A stretch of DNA of 64,000 nucleotides from Frondihabitans sp. Leaf304 (GCF_001423105.1 NZ_LMNV01000005.1:343289-407288); one strand, 5' to 3'. Counted from the stretch's first letter, positions 39,095 to 51,148 are shown. Numbers and translations: made by a program. The notes: generated from the letters alone by a model not told the origin.

Positions 39095-39190
39095 TAAGCC
39101 TGTCTCTGTGGGGCGGTGCTCTGCACCATCTCCACGCAGTGCCACCAGCACGCAGTACCAACAGCACCACTTCAAGCAGCATCAGAAGCT

Positions 39191-39251
39191 AAGGATCCAC
39201 GACCACTCGTGGTTCCGGATCCTTGGCGGACACCCAGGGCGGAGGCCCTGG
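39191..39251 (+). promoter_or_regulatory. Two structured hairpins in the rpsM leader
   Basis: AAGGATCC (39191-39198) pairs with GGATCCTT (39217-39224) and encloses ACGA/TCGT. A second hairpin pairs CCAGGGC (39234-39240) with GCCCTGG (39245-39251). Neither has a T run. The spot fits translational autoregulation of the rpsM-rpsK-rpoA unit, but no ligand can be named. Confidence 0.5.
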
Positions 39252-39298
39252 CACCGATGCTGTGACATACCTCCACCATCTCTCAAGGAGAAGCCACA

Positions 39299-39673
39299 AT
39301 GGCACGTCTAGCAGGCGTTGACATCCCGCGCGACAAGCGCGTGGAAGTCGCACTGACCTACATCTACGGAGTCGGGCGCACACGCGCTCTCAAGGCTCTT
39401 GCCGAGACCTCGGTCGACGGCAACATCCGCGTGAAAGACCTCACCGACGACCAGCTCGTCCTCCTCCGCGACTTCATCGAAGGCAACTTCAAGGTGGAGG
39501 GTGACCTTCGTCGCGAGGTCGCCGCCGATATCCGCCGCAAGGTCGAGATCGGAAGCTACGAGGGCATCCGCCACCGTCGCGGTCTGCCCGTGCGCGGCCA
39601 GCGCACCAAGACGAACGCTCGTACCCGCAAGGGCCCGAAGCGCACCGTCGCCGGCAAGAAGAAGGCTCGATAG
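39299..39673 (+). CDS. rpsM: 30S ribosomal protein S13
   Basis: A 124-aa S13 with [20 protein letters not shown] at the start and the [20 protein letters not shown] tail that reaches the P-site tRNA. TCAAGGAGAAG precedes ATG 39299. It follows rpmJ after a 204-bp structured leader. Confidence 0.97.
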   Translation: MARLAGVDIPRDKRVEVALTYIYGVGRTRALKALAETSVDGNIRVKDLTDDQLVLLRDFIEGNFKVEGDLRREVAADIRRKVEIGSYEGIRHRRGLPVRGQRTKTNARTRKGPKRTVAGKKKAR

Positions 39674-39715
39674 GCCCGGCGCCCGCCGTAGCCATCTAGG
39701 TTGTAGGAGAAAAAA

Positions 39716-40114
39716 TTGGCAGCACCGAAGTCGGCCGCGCGTAAGCCCCGCCGTAAAGAGAAGAAGAACGTCGCAGTGGGCCAGGCCCACATCAAGTCGA
39801 CCTTCAACAACACCATCGTTTCGATCACCGATCCCTCGGGTGCCGTGCTGAGCTGGGCTTCGTCCGGCGCCGTCGGCTTCAAGGGCTCGCGCAAGTCGAC
39901 CCCGTTCGCCGCACAGCTCGCAGCCGAGTCGGCCGCGCGCCAGGCTCAGGAGCACGGCGTCAAGAAGGTCGACGTGTTCGTGAAGGGCCCGGGATCGGGT
40001 CGCGAGACCGCCATCCGCTCGCTCCAGGCCGCTGGCCTCGAGGTGGGTTCCATCAACGACGTCACGCCGCAGGCGCACAACGGGTGCCGCCCGCCGAAGC
40101 GTCGCCGCGTCTGA
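39716..40114 (+). CDS. rpsK: 30S ribosomal protein S11 (TTG start)
   Basis: A 132-aa S11 with [20 protein letters not shown] and the [14 protein letters not shown] end. The only start that fits is TTG 39716, preceded by TAGGAGA at a proper distance. A TTG start on an abundant protein is unusual. No rpsD follows, so S4 must be encoded elsewhere, as in related actinobacteria. Confidence 0.95.
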   Translation: MAAPKSAARKPRRKEKKNVAVGQAHIKSTFNNTIVSITDPSGAVLSWASSGAVGFKGSRKSTPFAAQLAAESAARQAQEHGVKKVDVFVKGPGSGRETAIRSLQAAGLEVGSINDVTPQAHNGCRPPKRRRV

Positions 40115-40315
40115 GTTAGCCGTTTCGCCGTGCCTCCGGTGCCCTCCTCGCGGGGGCTCCGGGGTCGCGGCGTTCCGCTCGTTCTCTCGTCACCCGGCTC
40201 CGACGCCGCTCGCGTCCGGTCGCCGAGGTGCTTCACAACTCAACAGACCGACTGACAGCCACCAGTCGTACCGCCAAGAGTCATATAGCGGACTCTTCGC
40301 CGAAAGGAATCCACA

Positions 40316-41308
40316 GTGCTCATTGCACAGCGCCCCACTCTCACCGAGGAGAACATCTCGGAGTTCCGCTCCCGCTTCGTGATCGAGCCCCTCGAGCCTG
40401 GCTTCGGCTACACGCTCGGCAACTCGATGCGTCGCACCCTCCTTTCGTCGATCCCCGGAGCAGCTGTCACCAGCATCCGCATCGACGGCGTGCTTCACGA
40501 GTTCACGACTGTTCCCGGTGTGAAAGAAGACGTCACCGAGATCATCCTGAACATCAAGAGCCTGGTCGTCGCGAGCGAGCACGACGAGCCGATCACGGCC
40601 TACCTGCGCAAGCAGGGCGCCGGTCAGGTCACCGCCGCCGACATCTCGGTTCCCGCCGGTGTCGAGGTGCACAACCCCGACCTGGTTATCGCGACGCTGA
40701 ACGACAAGGCGAAGTTCGAGCTCGAGCTCACGATCGAGCGTGGCCGTGGCTACGTGTCGGCCGTGCAGAACCGCTCGGAGTTCTCCGAGGCCGGTCAGAT
40801 CCCGATCGACTCGATCTACTCGCCCGTCCTCAAGGTGACCTACCGCGTCGAGGCGACTCGTGCCGGTGAGCGCACCGACTTCGACCGCCTGGTCGTCGAC
40901 GTCGAGACCAAGCCCGCGATCAGCCCGCGCGACGCCATCGCTTCGGCCGGCCGCACGCTGACCGAGCTGTTCGGACTCGCTCGCGAGCTCAACAACGCGG
41001 CCGAGGGCATCGAGATCGGCCCCGCGCCGGTCGACGCCGTCCTCTCGTCGGAGCTCCAGACGCCGATCGAAGACCTCGACCTCTCCGTGCGCAGCTACAA
41101 CTGCCTCAAGCGCGAGGGCATCAACACGGTTTCCGAACTGGTCGCTCTCTCGGAGACGCAGCTCATGAACATCCGTAACTTCGGACAGAAGTCGGTCGAT
41201 GAGGTGAAGGACAAGCTCGTCGAGCTCGGCCTCTCGCTGAAAGACACCGTGCCCGGTTTCGACGGCGCTCACTTCTACAGCGGCTACGACGAGGAGGAGA
41301 CCAACTAG
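40316..41308 (+). CDS. rpoA: RNA polymerase alpha subunit
   Basis: A 330-aa subunit. The N-terminal dimer domain ([20 protein letters not shown]) is followed by the C-terminal domain ([20 protein letters not shown] and [15 protein letters not shown]) that contacts UP elements and activators. The GTG start follows AAAGGAATCC. The 200-bp gap after rpsK has an AGAGTC/GACTCT hairpin just before the ribosome site and no clear terminator. Confidence 0.97.
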   Translation: MLIAQRPTLTEENISEFRSRFVIEPLEPGFGYTLGNSMRRTLLSSIPGAAVTSIRIDGVLHEFTTVPGVKEDVTEIILNIKSLVVASEHDEPITAYLRKQGAGQVTAADISVPAGVEVHNPDLVIATLNDKAKFELELTIERGRGYVSAVQNRSEFSEAGQIPIDSIYSPVLKVTYRVEATRAGERTDFDRLVVDVETKPAISPRDAIASAGRTLTELFGLARELNNAAEGIEIGPAPVDAVLSSELQTPIEDLDLSVRSYNCLKREGINTVSELVALSETQLMNIRNFGQKSVDEVKDKLVELGLSLKDTVPGFDGAHFYSGYDEEETN

Positions 41309-41359
41309 GTCTCCTGGCTCTTCTCGCCGTATCCACTTACACACCTTTAGGAATCCACC

Positions 41360-41956
41360 ATGCCAAAGCCCACCAAGGGTGCCCGCCTCGGAGGCGGACC
41401 CGCTCACGAGCGTCTTCTCCTCGCCAACATGGCCGGCCAGCTGTTCACGTACAAGAGCATCAAGACGACCGAGACGAAGGCCAAGCGCCTCCGCCCCGTC
41501 GCCGAGCGTCTCGTCACCTTCGCCAAGCGCGGTGACCTGCACTCGCGTCGTCGCGTGCTGAGCATCCTCCGCAACAAAGAGACCACGCACGTCCTGTTCT
41601 CCGAGGTCGCGCCGCTGGTCGAGCTGCGTGAGGGCGGCTACACCCGCATCACGAAGCTCGGCTTCCGCAAGGGCGACAACGCGTCGATGGTGCAGATCGA
41701 GCTCGTTCTCGAGCCCGTGACCCCGAAGACCAAGAAGTCGTCGTCGAAGGCTGCTGCTGCCGCTCCCGCCTCGACCGAGGCCCTGCTGGAGGAGCCGGCT
41801 GAAGAGCTGACCACCTCCGACGAGGCGATCATCGAGGCCACGACCGAGGCTCCCGACGCCGATAACGCCGCCGAGACGACCGAGGCTGACGCCGAGGCCG
41901 CCTTCAGCGACGAGGCTCCGGCCGACGACGCCGCTGCCGACGAGGCCAAGAAGTAA
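41360..41956 (+). CDS. rplQ: 50S ribosomal protein L17 with acidic tail
   Basis: A 198-aa L17, where the usual length is about 120. The core ([20 protein letters not shown] to ELVLEPV) ends near residue 122. About 75 residues of Ala/Glu/Asp/Thr low complexity follow. TTTAGGAATCC precedes ATG 41360. A perfect terminator follows. Confidence 0.96.
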   Translation: MPKPTKGARLGGGPAHERLLLANMAGQLFTYKSIKTTETKAKRLRPVAERLVTFAKRGDLHSRRRVLSILRNKETTHVLFSEVAPLVELREGGYTRITKLGFRKGDNASMVQIELVLEPVTPKTKKSSSKAAAAAPASTEALLEEPAEELTTSDEAIIEATTEAPDADNAAETTEADAEAAFSDEAPADDAAADEAKK

Positions 41957-41974
41957 CTAGCAACTCGCACCACC

Positions 41975-42012
41975 CAGAAGGCCCACCCTCCTCAGGAGGG
42001 TGGGCCTTCTGC
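41975..42012 (+). terminator. Terminator of the infA-rplQ unit
   Basis: CAGAAGGCCCACCCTCCT pairs perfectly with AGGAGGGTGGGCCTTCTG around one C, an 18-bp stem. The A-rich left and T-rich right flanks are short. Confidence 0.85.
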
Positions 42013-42049
42013 CGTCTCGCGCCCCTGCCGTCTCCAGCGCCACCCGGCT

Positions 42050-42134
42050 TGCAAATTCGAAGGAAAAACCCGCCGGCGGCGACGAGAACATGCCGATCCG
42101 GGCCCGGTGTGACGAGAATCTCCTTCAAATTCGG
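42050..42134. repeat. Dispersed palindromic repeat, copy 2
   Basis: The left end TTGCAAATTCGAAGGAAAAACC and the block CGAGAACATGCCGATCCGG match copy 1 (252-334); the right end CTCCTTCAAATTCG is its inverted terminus. It lies directly after a terminator and just before the truA promoter, as copy 1 lies before the GNAT gene. Confidence 0.65.
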
Positions 42135-42164
42135 AGGGGCGGCAGGTCGGTAGACTCGTCGACC

Positions 42165-43043
42165 GTGAGCGACGAGATGACAAGGATCCGCCTCGACGTC
42201 TCTTACGACGGGACCGCCTTCAATGGCTGGAGCACCCAGCCGGGCCTCCGCACGGTCGAGGGCGAGCTCACCCGGGCTCTCGAGATCACGCTCCAGCGCT
42301 ACCTGCCGGCGCCTCGACTGATCGTGGCCGGTCGCACCGACACGGGTGTCCACGCCATCGGCCAGGTCGTGCACCTCGATCTCACACCTGAGCAGTTCGC
42401 CTTTCTGTCGGTGGCGCATCGCAACCGCACGAAGTACCCCCCGTATCCGCCTGCCATGCGACTCGGTCGACGGATCAACGGTCTGGCGGGCGCGGAGGGC
42501 GACCTCCACGTCACGGACGCCACGATCGTGCCCCGCACCTTCGACGCGCGCTACTCGGCCCTCTGGCGCGAATACGAGTACCGGGTGTCGGATCTCTCAG
42601 GCCCCCGACATCCGATCCGCCGCCTCGACACACTGTGGTTCGACGCGACGGTCGACGTCGACCGGATGAACGCAGCAGCCCTCTCGCTCCTCGGCTTGGA
42701 AGACTGGGCGGCGTACTGTCAGCAGCGCGATGGCGCGACGACCATCCGCACACTGGAGGCATTCCACTGGCGACGCGACCCGGATGGGATCCTCGTCGCC
42801 CGCGTGCGAGCCGACGCCTTCTGCCACAGCATGGTGCGGTCGCTGGTCGGTGCGACGCTCGCCGTCGGCGAGGGCCGCCTGGAGGTCGACGACGTGGTCA
42901 GGATCCGAGACTCCCGCGCCCGCAAGGGCCAGTTCAAGGTCGCCGCGGCCAACGGCCTCACTCTGATGCACGTCGCCTACCCCGACGAAGCGGAGTTCGC
43001 CTCGCGAGCGGCCCTCACCCGCTCGAAGCGCGAGGCCATGTGA
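42165..43043 (+). CDS. truA: tRNA pseudouridine synthase A
   Basis: A 292-aa enzyme that makes pseudouridine at tRNA positions 38-40. It has RLDVSYDGTAFNGWSTQP, the catalytic Asp in AGRTDTGVHAIGQ, and SMVRSLVGATLAVGEGRL. TAGACT at 42151-42156 lies 8 nt before GTG 42165, which suggests a leaderless start there. ATG 42177 is an alternative, but neither has a ribosome site. The frame further upstream is the repeat element and is rejected. Confidence 0.93.
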   Translation: MSDEMTRIRLDVSYDGTAFNGWSTQPGLRTVEGELTRALEITLQRYLPAPRLIVAGRTDTGVHAIGQVVHLDLTPEQFAFLSVAHRNRTKYPPYPPAMRLGRRINGLAGAEGDLHVTDATIVPRTFDARYSALWREYEYRVSDLSGPRHPIRRLDTLWFDATVDVDRMNAAALSLLGLEDWAAYCQQRDGATTIRTLEAFHWRRDPDGILVARVRADAFCHSMVRSLVGATLAVGEGRLEVDDVVRIRDSRARKGQFKVAAANGLTLMHVAYPDEAEFASRAALTRSKREAM

Positions 43044-43061
43044 CGGACGCGACCGGTTCGC

Positions 43062-43090
43062 TTGCCGGGTGTTGTCGGATCCTGTAACGT
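43062..43090 (+). promoter_or_regulatory. rplM-rpsI promoter
   Basis: TTGCCG (43062-43067), 17 nt, TAACGT (43085-43090), with about 135 nt of leader before rplM. Confidence 0.65.
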
Positions 43091-43228
43091 AACCCCTTGG
43101 TGTCTGCGCAACTGCGCGCTTCACCCGAAGTTGAGCCCTCCACCTGACTCATTCGTCTCGCATCGCGAGTGAATGGCAACGGAGCGGGATTCACGAACCT
43201 CTCACCTCGACCAGAAAGCAGCACTACT

Positions 43229-43675
43229 GTGACGCGCACTTTCTCCCCCAAGCCGGCTGATGTTCAGCCGGAGTGGCTGATCATCGACGCGAACGACATC
43301 GTTCTCGGCCGTCTCGCCAGCCACGTCGCCGCACTCCTCCGCGGCAAGCACAAGCCGACCTTTGCTCCGCACATGGACATGGGCGACTTCGTCATCGTCA
43401 TCAACGCCGAGAAGGTCGCACTGACCGGCTCCAAGCTTCAGACGAAGCTCGCCTACCGCCACTCGGGTTACCCGGGCGGCCTCCGCGCTCAGACCTACGC
43501 CGAGATGCTCGAGAAGCACCCGACTCGCGCCGTCGAGAAGGCGATCCGCGGCATGCTGCCGAAGAACTCGCTGGGCCGTGCCCAGATCTCGAAGCTGAAG
43601 GTGTACGCGGGCCCTGAGCACCCTCACGCCGCTCAGAAGCCCACGGTGTACACCCTCGACCAGGTCGCCCAGTAG
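43229..43675 (+). CDS. rplM: 50S ribosomal protein L13
   Basis: A 148-aa L13 starting [20 protein letters not shown] with GTG. The conserved [18 protein letters not shown] and [18 protein letters not shown] segments are present. The frame open to 43169 is leader and is rejected. Paired with rpsI as usual. Confidence 0.96.
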   Translation: MTRTFSPKPADVQPEWLIIDANDIVLGRLASHVAALLRGKHKPTFAPHMDMGDFVIVINAEKVALTGSKLQTKLAYRHSGYPGGLRAQTYAEMLEKHPTRAVEKAIRGMLPKNSLGRAQISKLKVYAGPEHPHAAQKPTVYTLDQVAQ

Positions 43676-43704
43676 CGACCGCTGAAGACTTAAGGATCCC
43701 TACA

Positions 43705-44190
43705 GTGGCAAGCATCGCCGATTCCATCGAATCCACCCCCGAGAGCTTCACGACCGAGAGCGCAGCCCCGGTTGCCGCGGCCGCCCCTCGCCCCGTCCTC
43801 ACCGTCGGCGGCGGCGCCGTCGGTCGTCGCAAGCAGGCCATCGCCCGCGTGCGCCTCACGCCCGGCACCGGTGTCATCACCGTCAACGGCCGTACGCTCG
43901 AGGAGTACTTCCCCAACAAGCTGCACCAGCAGCTGATCAACGACCCGTTCAAGGTCCTCGACCTGCTCGGCTCGTACGACGTCGTCGCGAAGATCTCCGG
44001 TGGTGGCCCCTCGGGTCAGGCCGGCGCCCTCCGCCTCGGCATCAGCCGCACGCTGAACGAGATCGACGAAGAGAACAACCGCGCCGAGCTGAAGAAGGCG
44101 GGCTTCCTCAGCCGCGACGCTCGCGTCAAGGAGCGCAAGAAGGCTGGTCTCAAGAAGGCCCGTAAGGCTCCTCAGTTCTCCAAGCGCTAA
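43705..44190 (+). CDS. rpsI: 30S ribosomal protein S9
   Basis: A 161-aa S9. An acidic and Ala-rich extension of about 32 residues precedes the core that opens [19 protein letters not shown]. The [12 protein letters not shown] tail reaches the P site. GTG start after TTAAGGATCC. Followed closely by glmM. Confidence 0.96.
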   Translation: MASIADSIESTPESFTTESAAPVAAAAPRPVLTVGGGAVGRRKQAIARVRLTPGTGVITVNGRTLEEYFPNKLHQQLINDPFKVLDLLGSYDVVAKISGGGPSGQAGALRLGISRTLNEIDEENNRAELKKAGFLSRDARVKERKKAGLKKARKAPQFSKR

Positions 44191-44209
44191 CACCTGGCGA
44201 GGCTTCGCG

Positions 44210-45580
44210 ATGACGCGACTTTTCGGAACCGACGGAGTTCGGGGCCTTGCCAACCGTGAGCTGACGGCCGCGCTCGCCCTGGGTCTTGCCCAGGCGAGCG
44301 CGGTCGTGCTCACTCGCGGGCATCACGCCGATGCCCGCCGCGCGGAGGGCCGCCGCCCCACGGCCGTCCTCGCGCGTGATCCCCGTGTCTCGGGCGAATT
44401 CTTGGCCGCTGCGGTTGCTGCCGGCCTTGCTTCCTCGGGCGTCGACGTGCTCGACGCCGGAGTGATCACCACCCCAGCCGCGGCGTTCCTCGTCGACGAC
44501 GCGAGGGCCGATTTCGGTGTGATGATCAGTGCCTCGCACAATCCCGCACCCGACAACGGCATCAAGTTCTTCGCGTTCGGAGGCACCAAGCTTCCCGACG
44601 AGGTCGAAGACCGGATCGAAGCGACCATGGACGCCCCGCGGCTGATGCCGGTGGGTGGCGACGTGGGCAGGATCCGCCGCTTCGCGGACGCCGAAGACCG
44701 CTACGTCGTGCATCTGCTCGGAGCTGTGAAGAACCGGCTCGACGGCATCCACGTCGTGCTTGACTGCGCCCACGGCGCCGCAGCCGGCGTCTCGCCCGAG
44801 GTCTTCCACGATTTGGGCGCCAAAGTCACCGTCATCGGGGCAGACCCTGACGGCATGAACATCAACGACGGTGTGGGCTCCACCCACCTCGACAACCTGG
44901 CGGCCGCAGTCCTCGAGCACGGGGCCGACGTCGGCATCGCGCACGACGGCGACGCCGATCGCTGCCTCGCGGTCGACGCCGACGGCAACGTGGTCGACGG
45001 TGACCAGATCATGGCGATCCTCGCCGTCGCGATGAAAGAGCGCGGCGACCTCGTTCACGACACGCTCGTCGCGACGGTCATGTCGAACCTGGGTCTGAAA
45101 CGCGCCATGGCCGCCAACGGCATTGCGATGGTCGAGACCGGAGTGGGCGACCGCTACGTGCTCGAGGCGATGAACGAGCACGGCTACAACCTCGGCGGCG
45201 AGCAGTCGGGGCATATCGTGTTCGCCGATCACGCGACGACGGGTGACGGGATCCTGACCGGGCTCTCGATCGTGGCCGAGATGGCTCGCACCGGCAAGTC
45301 ACTCGCCGAGCTGGCCTCGGTCATGACCGTGTTCCCGCAGATTCTCATCAACGTGCGCGGCGTCGACCGGACCCGCCTCACCGGCGACGAGGTCATCGAC
45401 GAGGCCGTCGTGGCCGCGGAGCGCGAACTCGGCGACTCCGGACGCGTGCTGCTGCGCCCGTCCGGCACCGAGCAGCTCGTGCGCGTGATGGTCGAGGCGG
45501 CATCCCAAGACGACGCCGACCGGATCGCGCACTCGCTCGCGGAGGTCGTGCGGGAGCGCCTGGCTACTGCGGCCGCGTAG
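44210..45580 (+). CDS. glmM: Phosphoglucosamine mutase
   Basis: A 456-aa enzyme that turns glucosamine-6-P into glucosamine-1-P for UDP-GlcNAc. The phosphoserine loop [12 protein letters not shown] (S109), metal loop DGDADRC (D246, D248, D250), sugar loop GGEQSGH and phosphate loop [12 protein letters not shown] are intact. It works one step after GlmS, encoded at 46627. Starts 19 bases after rpsI, so it probably shares that transcript. Confidence 0.96.
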   Translation: MTRLFGTDGVRGLANRELTAALALGLAQASAVVLTRGHHADARRAEGRRPTAVLARDPRVSGEFLAAAVAAGLASSGVDVLDAGVITTPAAAFLVDDARADFGVMISASHNPAPDNGIKFFAFGGTKLPDEVEDRIEATMDAPRLMPVGGDVGRIRRFADAEDRYVVHLLGAVKNRLDGIHVVLDCAHGAAAGVSPEVFHDLGAKVTVIGADPDGMNINDGVGSTHLDNLAAAVLEHGADVGIAHDGDADRCLAVDADGNVVDGDQIMAILAVAMKERGDLVHDTLVATVMSNLGLKRAMAANGIAMVETGVGDRYVLEAMNEHGYNLGGEQSGHIVFADHATTGDGILTGLSIVAEMARTGKSLAELASVMTVFPQILINVRGVDRTRLTGDEVIDEAVVAAERELGDSGRVLLRPSGTEQLVRVMVEAASQDDADRIAHSLAEVVRERLATAAA

Positions 45581-45610
45581 GGCGTGCCGCCGGATCCTTC
45601 GGTTCTGTCG

Positions 45611-46561
45611 TCAGATCTTGCGCAGGAGCACGCTCGACACCTTGTGGTCGGCGCCCTTGCGGAGCACGAGTGTCGCACGAGATCTCGTCGGCTGAACGTT
45701 CTGCTTGAGGTTCGGCTCGTTGACGCTGCGCCACACCTGGCGTGCGAATTCGAGGGCCTCCGCCTCGGGGATGGCCGCGAACCGGTGGAAGAACGAGTCT
45801 TCCTGGCTGAACGCGCCCTCGCGCAGTGATCGGAAGCGTTCGACGAACCAGTTCTCGATGTCGTGCGTGCGAGCGTCGACGTAGACCGTGAAGTCGAACA
45901 GGTCGGAGAGCGCGAGGCGACCGCCGATCGGCGGCTGGAGCACGTTGAGGCCCTCGACGATGAGGATGTCGGGGCGGCGGACGACCACCTCGGCCCCCGG
46001 CACGATGTCGTACTCGATGTGCGAGTAGAACGGCGCCCGCACCTCTTCGGCCCCGCTCTTAACGTTGGTCACGAACTTCAGGAGTGCGCGGCGGTCGTAC
46101 GACTCCGGGAAGCCCTTGCGGTCCATGATGCCGCGGCGCTCGAGCTCGGCGTTGGGGTAGAGGAACCCGTCGGTGGTGATCAGCTCGACGCGGGGGGTGT
46201 CGCTCCACCGCGACAGCAGTTCGCGGAGCAGGCGCGCGACCGTCGACTTGCCGACGGCGACGGAGCCGGCGACCCCGATGACGAAGGGGGTGCGCTGCGC
46301 GCGCTCGCCGAGGAAGTCGCTGGTGGCCCGGTGCAGGTTGCGCGCACCGCCGGCGTAGAGGTTGAGCAGGCGGCTCAGCGGAACGTAGACGTCGCTGACC
46401 TCCTGCAGATCGAGCCGGTCACCGAGCCCCCGGAGCTGCACGAGCTCCGTCTCTGTCAGCGGATTCTTCGCCACGGGCGCGAGGGCAGCCCAGTCCGCAC
46501 GGTCGATCTCGACAAACGGCGTGGGATGGGTGGGAGGAGCGGCGGTGGTCGCATCGGCCAT
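45611..46561 (-). CDS. coaA: Pantothenate kinase, type I
   Basis: A 316-aa CoaA that starts coenzyme A synthesis. P-loop [17 protein letters not shown] lies near residue 100, followed by [12 protein letters not shown] and the [10 protein letters not shown] start region. On the minus strand TAGCCT (46569-46574 on the plus strand) lies 7 nt before ATG 46561, so the mRNA is probably leaderless and this start is preferred over 46606. It diverges from glmS with only 65 bases between the two start codons and is convergent with glmM. Confidence 0.92.
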   Translation of the reverse strand: MADATTAAPPTHPTPFVEIDRADWAALAPVAKNPLTETELVQLRGLGDRLDLQEVSDVYVPLSRLLNLYAGGARNLHRATSDFLGERAQRTPFVIGVAGSVAVGKSTVARLLRELLSRWSDTPRVELITTDGFLYPNAELERRGIMDRKGFPESYDRRALLKFVTNVKSGAEEVRAPFYSHIEYDIVPGAEVVVRRPDILIVEGLNVLQPPIGGRLALSDLFDFTVYVDARTHDIENWFVERFRSLREGAFSQEDSFFHRFAAIPEAEALEFARQVWRSVNEPNLKQNVQPTRSRATLVLRKGADHKVSSVLLRKI

Positions 46562-46568
46562 GCGGTAC

Positions 46569-46619
46569 AGGCTATCCATCGCGAGGCGGACGAGGTGCAC
46601 GGGCACGGTCGAATAGGCT
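46569..46619. promoter_or_regulatory. Divergent leaderless promoters of coaA and glmS
   Basis: Minus strand: TAGCCT, 7 nt, ATG (coaA). Plus strand: TAGGCT (46614-46619), 7 nt, ATG 46627 (glmS). The two -10 boxes are 39 nt apart, so the -35 zones must overlap. No consensus -35 is obvious on either strand. Confidence 0.55.
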
Positions 46620-46626
46620 GGCTCGC

Positions 46627-48474
<1,848 letters not shown>

Positions 48475-48477
48475 GCG

Positions 48478-48870
48478 GTGGCCATCGTCGGGATCGGGGT
48501 CGACGTGGTCGACGTCGCACGCTTCGGGCGTGCGCTCGAGCGGACCCCGAAACTGCGGTGGCGACTCTTCAGCGACTCCGAACTGGTGCGAAACGGCGAG
48601 CCGCGGGCGATCGAGTCTCTCGCGGCCCGGTTCGCGGCGAAAGAGGCGCTCATCAAGGCGCTCGGCGGTTCGGCGGGAGTCTTCTGGCACGACATGGTCG
48701 TGGGGGCCGACGACCAGCGGGCTCCCTCCCTCCAGCTCAGCGGCGGGGCTGCGGCGCTCGCCGCCTCCCGCGGAGCCGACGAAATCCACCTCTCGCTCAG
48801 TCACGACGCCGGCATCGCGACCGCCTTCGTGGTGGCCGAGCAGACAACACGACAAGGATCCGACGGCTGA
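48478..48870 (+). CDS. acpS: Holo-ACP synthase
   Basis: A 130-aa phosphopantetheinyl transferase that uses coenzyme A to activate acyl carrier protein. Motifs are GIGVDVVDVARF at the start, RFAAKEALIKALG in the middle and LSLSHDAGIATAFVV near the end. The GTG start follows the glmS stop by 3 bases and the stop overlaps alr. Its CoA substrate comes from the pathway that coaA, 2 kb away, begins. Confidence 0.93.
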   Translation: MAIVGIGVDVVDVARFGRALERTPKLRWRLFSDSELVRNGEPRAIESLAARFAAKEALIKALGGSAGVFWHDMVVGADDQRAPSLQLSGGAAALAASRGADEIHLSLSHDAGIATAFVVAEQTTRQGSDG

Positions 48871-49973
48871 TGCGTGGCCCACTCGTCTCGATCGATACAG
48901 CGGCTCTGCGCCAGAACGTCCAGGTGCTCCGTGCGGCGGTCGCTCCCGCCAAGGTGATGACGGTCGTGAAAGCCAATGCTTACGGGCACGGCGCCGTCGC
49001 GTGCGCGCTCGCCTTCGAAGACGCCGGCGTCGACTGGCTCGGTGTTGTCGACCTCGACGAGGCCACAGCGCTTCGTGCCGGCGGGGTGCAACTGCCGATA
49101 CTCGCCTGGCTGCACGCCCCCGGCGAGACGTTCGAGCGCGCCGTGCAGCATGACATCACCCCGGGCATCTCCGACCTCGCGCAGCTCGAAGCCTGCGTCG
49201 CGGCTGGCGTGCCCCGCGTGCACCTGTGCCTCGACACCGGGCTGAGTCGCAACGGCGCGGTGGAATCGGAATGGCCGGCGCTCTTCGACCGGGCGGCCGA
49301 ACTCCGCGACCGCATCACGGTCGAGGGCGTCATGAGCCACCTGTCGAACACCTCGCCGCAGGAGGACGGGCACCAGATGGCGTCGTTCGTCACCGCCGCC
49401 GGCATGCTCGGCGAGCGAGGCATCACGCCGCCGCTGCAGCACCTCGCCGCCTCCGCGGCCTCAGTGTCGTACGGGGCGTCGCGGATCACGATGGTGCGCA
49501 TCGGCCTCGCGTCATACGGTCTGTCACCCTTCGCCGACCGTTCACCCGGCGACCTCGGCCTCCGCTCGGCACTGACCCTGTCGGCCCCGGTGATCGGCAT
49601 CAAAGAGGTGGCGGCCGGCGAGGGCACCTCGTACGGCTACACCTGGCGTGCCGAGCGTGACACGCGACTCGCACTCCTTCCGCTCGGCTACGCCGACGGC
49701 ATCGAGCGGCACGCGGGCAACCGTGCGTTCGCCCTGATCGGCGGCGAACTGCGACCCGTCGTGGGCCGCATCGCCATGAACTCGATGACGGTCGACATCG
49801 GGCCCGAGCCGACGGACGCCGGTGCGGCCGTGCACCTCGGCGACGAGGCGATCCTGTTCGGCGACGCGACGGTCGGGCACCCCACCGCATTCGATTGGGC
49901 CGAATCGACGGGAACCATCAACTACGAGGTCGTGGCGCGATTGTCGCCGCGGCTGCCGAGGAGCTACCGATGA
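48870..49973 (+). CDS. alr: Alanine racemase, first of two
   Basis: A 367-aa PLP enzyme, fold type III. The PLP lysine is K34 in VVKANAYGHG and the opposing catalytic Tyr is Y255 in EGTSYGYTW. DTGLSRNG and LGYADGIERHAG are conserved. The motif after the active site reads AMNSMTVD, with Asn where most racemases have MD. It makes D-alanine for peptidoglycan. ATG 48870 overlaps the acpS stop; its own stop overlaps the next racemase gene. Confidence 0.88.
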   Translation: MRGPLVSIDTAALRQNVQVLRAAVAPAKVMTVVKANAYGHGAVACALAFEDAGVDWLGVVDLDEATALRAGGVQLPILAWLHAPGETFERAVQHDITPGISDLAQLEACVAAGVPRVHLCLDTGLSRNGAVESEWPALFDRAAELRDRITVEGVMSHLSNTSPQEDGHQMASFVTAAGMLGERGITPPLQHLAASAASVSYGASRITMVRIGLASYGLSPFADRSPGDLGLRSALTLSAPVIGIKEVAAGEGTSYGYTWRAERDTRLALLPLGYADGIERHAGNRAFALIGGELRPVVGRIAMNSMTVDIGPEPTDAGAAVHLGDEAILFGDATVGHPTAFDWAESTGTINYEVVARLSPRLPRSYR

Positions 49974-51148
49974 GCGAGGTCTCACCCGCCGAGACACCGT
50001 GGCTGCGACGCGCGACCATCGACCTCGGCGCCTACCGGAGCAACGTCGCGCGCCTGCGCGAGCTCGTAGCGCCGGCCGCGCTAATGGCCGTGGTGAAGGC
50101 GGACGGATACGGACACGGCGTGACACACGTCGCGGCGGCGGCCGTGGCTGCCGGGGTGACGTGGCTCGGATCCTTGAGTCTCGAGAACGCGCACGAGTTG
50201 CGTGCCTCGGGGATCGGCCCCGAGATCGCCGTCTTCGCGTGGCAGTTCGCCGCGTCGGAGACCTTCGAGCGAGCCGTCGCCGAGAAGATCGACCTGGGGC
50301 TGTCGTCGGTCGCGCAGCTCGACGCGGTGGCGCGGGCCGTCGAGGCGATCGCCGAGGCTGCCGCGCCCGACGCCACCGAGGGGCGCTCGGTCGAGCCCGC
50401 CCGGGTGCACTTGAACGTCGACACCGGCCTGCACCGCGACGGAGTGCTGCAGAACGACTGGGACGCCGTCGTGACGCGCGCTGTCGAACTGGCGGGCCGG
50501 GGGATCCTGGAGCTTCGAGGGGTGTACTCGCACCTGGCGGAGGCCTCCGACGACGAAGACACCGACTCGGCCCTGCTGCTGTCCGAGTCGATCGAGCGGG
50601 CTCACGAGCTCGGTGCGCGTTTCGAACTGAGGCATCTGACGGCGTCGAGCGCGGGGATGGAGCGCCCCGAACTGCGGCTCGACATGGTTCGGATGGGGTC
50701 GAACACGTATGGGATCCCGGTGACGGATGGCGTCTCGGCCTCCGACCGTGGGCTCACCCCGGTGATGACGCTGCAGGCTCGGGTCGCGCGGGTGAAGCGC
50801 GTGGCCGCCGGGACGGGTGTCTCGTACGACTACACGTTCGTCGCTCCGAAAGACACGACGCTCGCTCTCGTGCCGGTCGGGTACGCCGACGGCATCTCGC
50901 GGCGGGCTCAGCACGGGGTCACGATCGCGCTCAACGGCAAGCGGTACCCGATCGTGGGCCGGGTCGCCATGGACCAGTTCTTGATCGACGTCGGCGACGA
51001 CGAGGTGTCGGTCGGCGACGAGGTCACGCTGTTCGGCTCGGGCTCGCAGAACGAACTGACGGTGGGGGAGTGGGCCGACCTCATCGGAACGATCGGCGAA
51101 GAGGTGTGCTGCTCGATCGGGGCGCGGGTGCCACGGGTGTACGTGTGA
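49970..51148 (+). CDS. alr: Alanine racemase, second of two
   Basis: A 392-aa paralogue of the upstream gene, from the same fold family. The PLP lysine is K43 in VVKADGYGHG and the catalytic Tyr is Y286 in GVSYDYTF, where the usual Gly after Tyr is Asp. The AMDQFLIDV motif is canonical. It has an insertion near residue 135 (EAAAPDATEGRS) that the first copy lacks. The start overlaps the first copy by four bases (ATGA). One of the two may act on another amino acid; which one cannot be told. Confidence 0.87.
   Translation: MSEVSPAETPWLRRATIDLGAYRSNVARLRELVAPAALMAVVKADGYGHGVTHVAAAAVAAGVTWLGSLSLENAHELRASGIGPEIAVFAWQFAASETFERAVAEKIDLGLSSVAQLDAVARAVEAIAEAAAPDATEGRSVEPARVHLNVDTGLHRDGVLQNDWDAVVTRAVELAGRGILELRGVYSHLAEASDDEDTDSALLLSESIERAHELGARFELRHLTASSAGMERPELRLDMVRMGSNTYGIPVTDGVSASDRGLTPVMTLQARVARVKRVAAGTGVSYDYTFVAPKDTTLALVPVGYADGISRRAQHGVTIALNGKRYPIVGRVAMDQFLIDVGDDEVSVGDEVTLFGSGSQNELTVGEWADLIGTIGEEVCCSIGARVPRVYV

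Noticed and set aside
46562..46626. A glmS ribozyme upstream of glmS
   Set aside because: The gap is only 65 bases and the transcript appears leaderless, so there is no room for the ribozyme.
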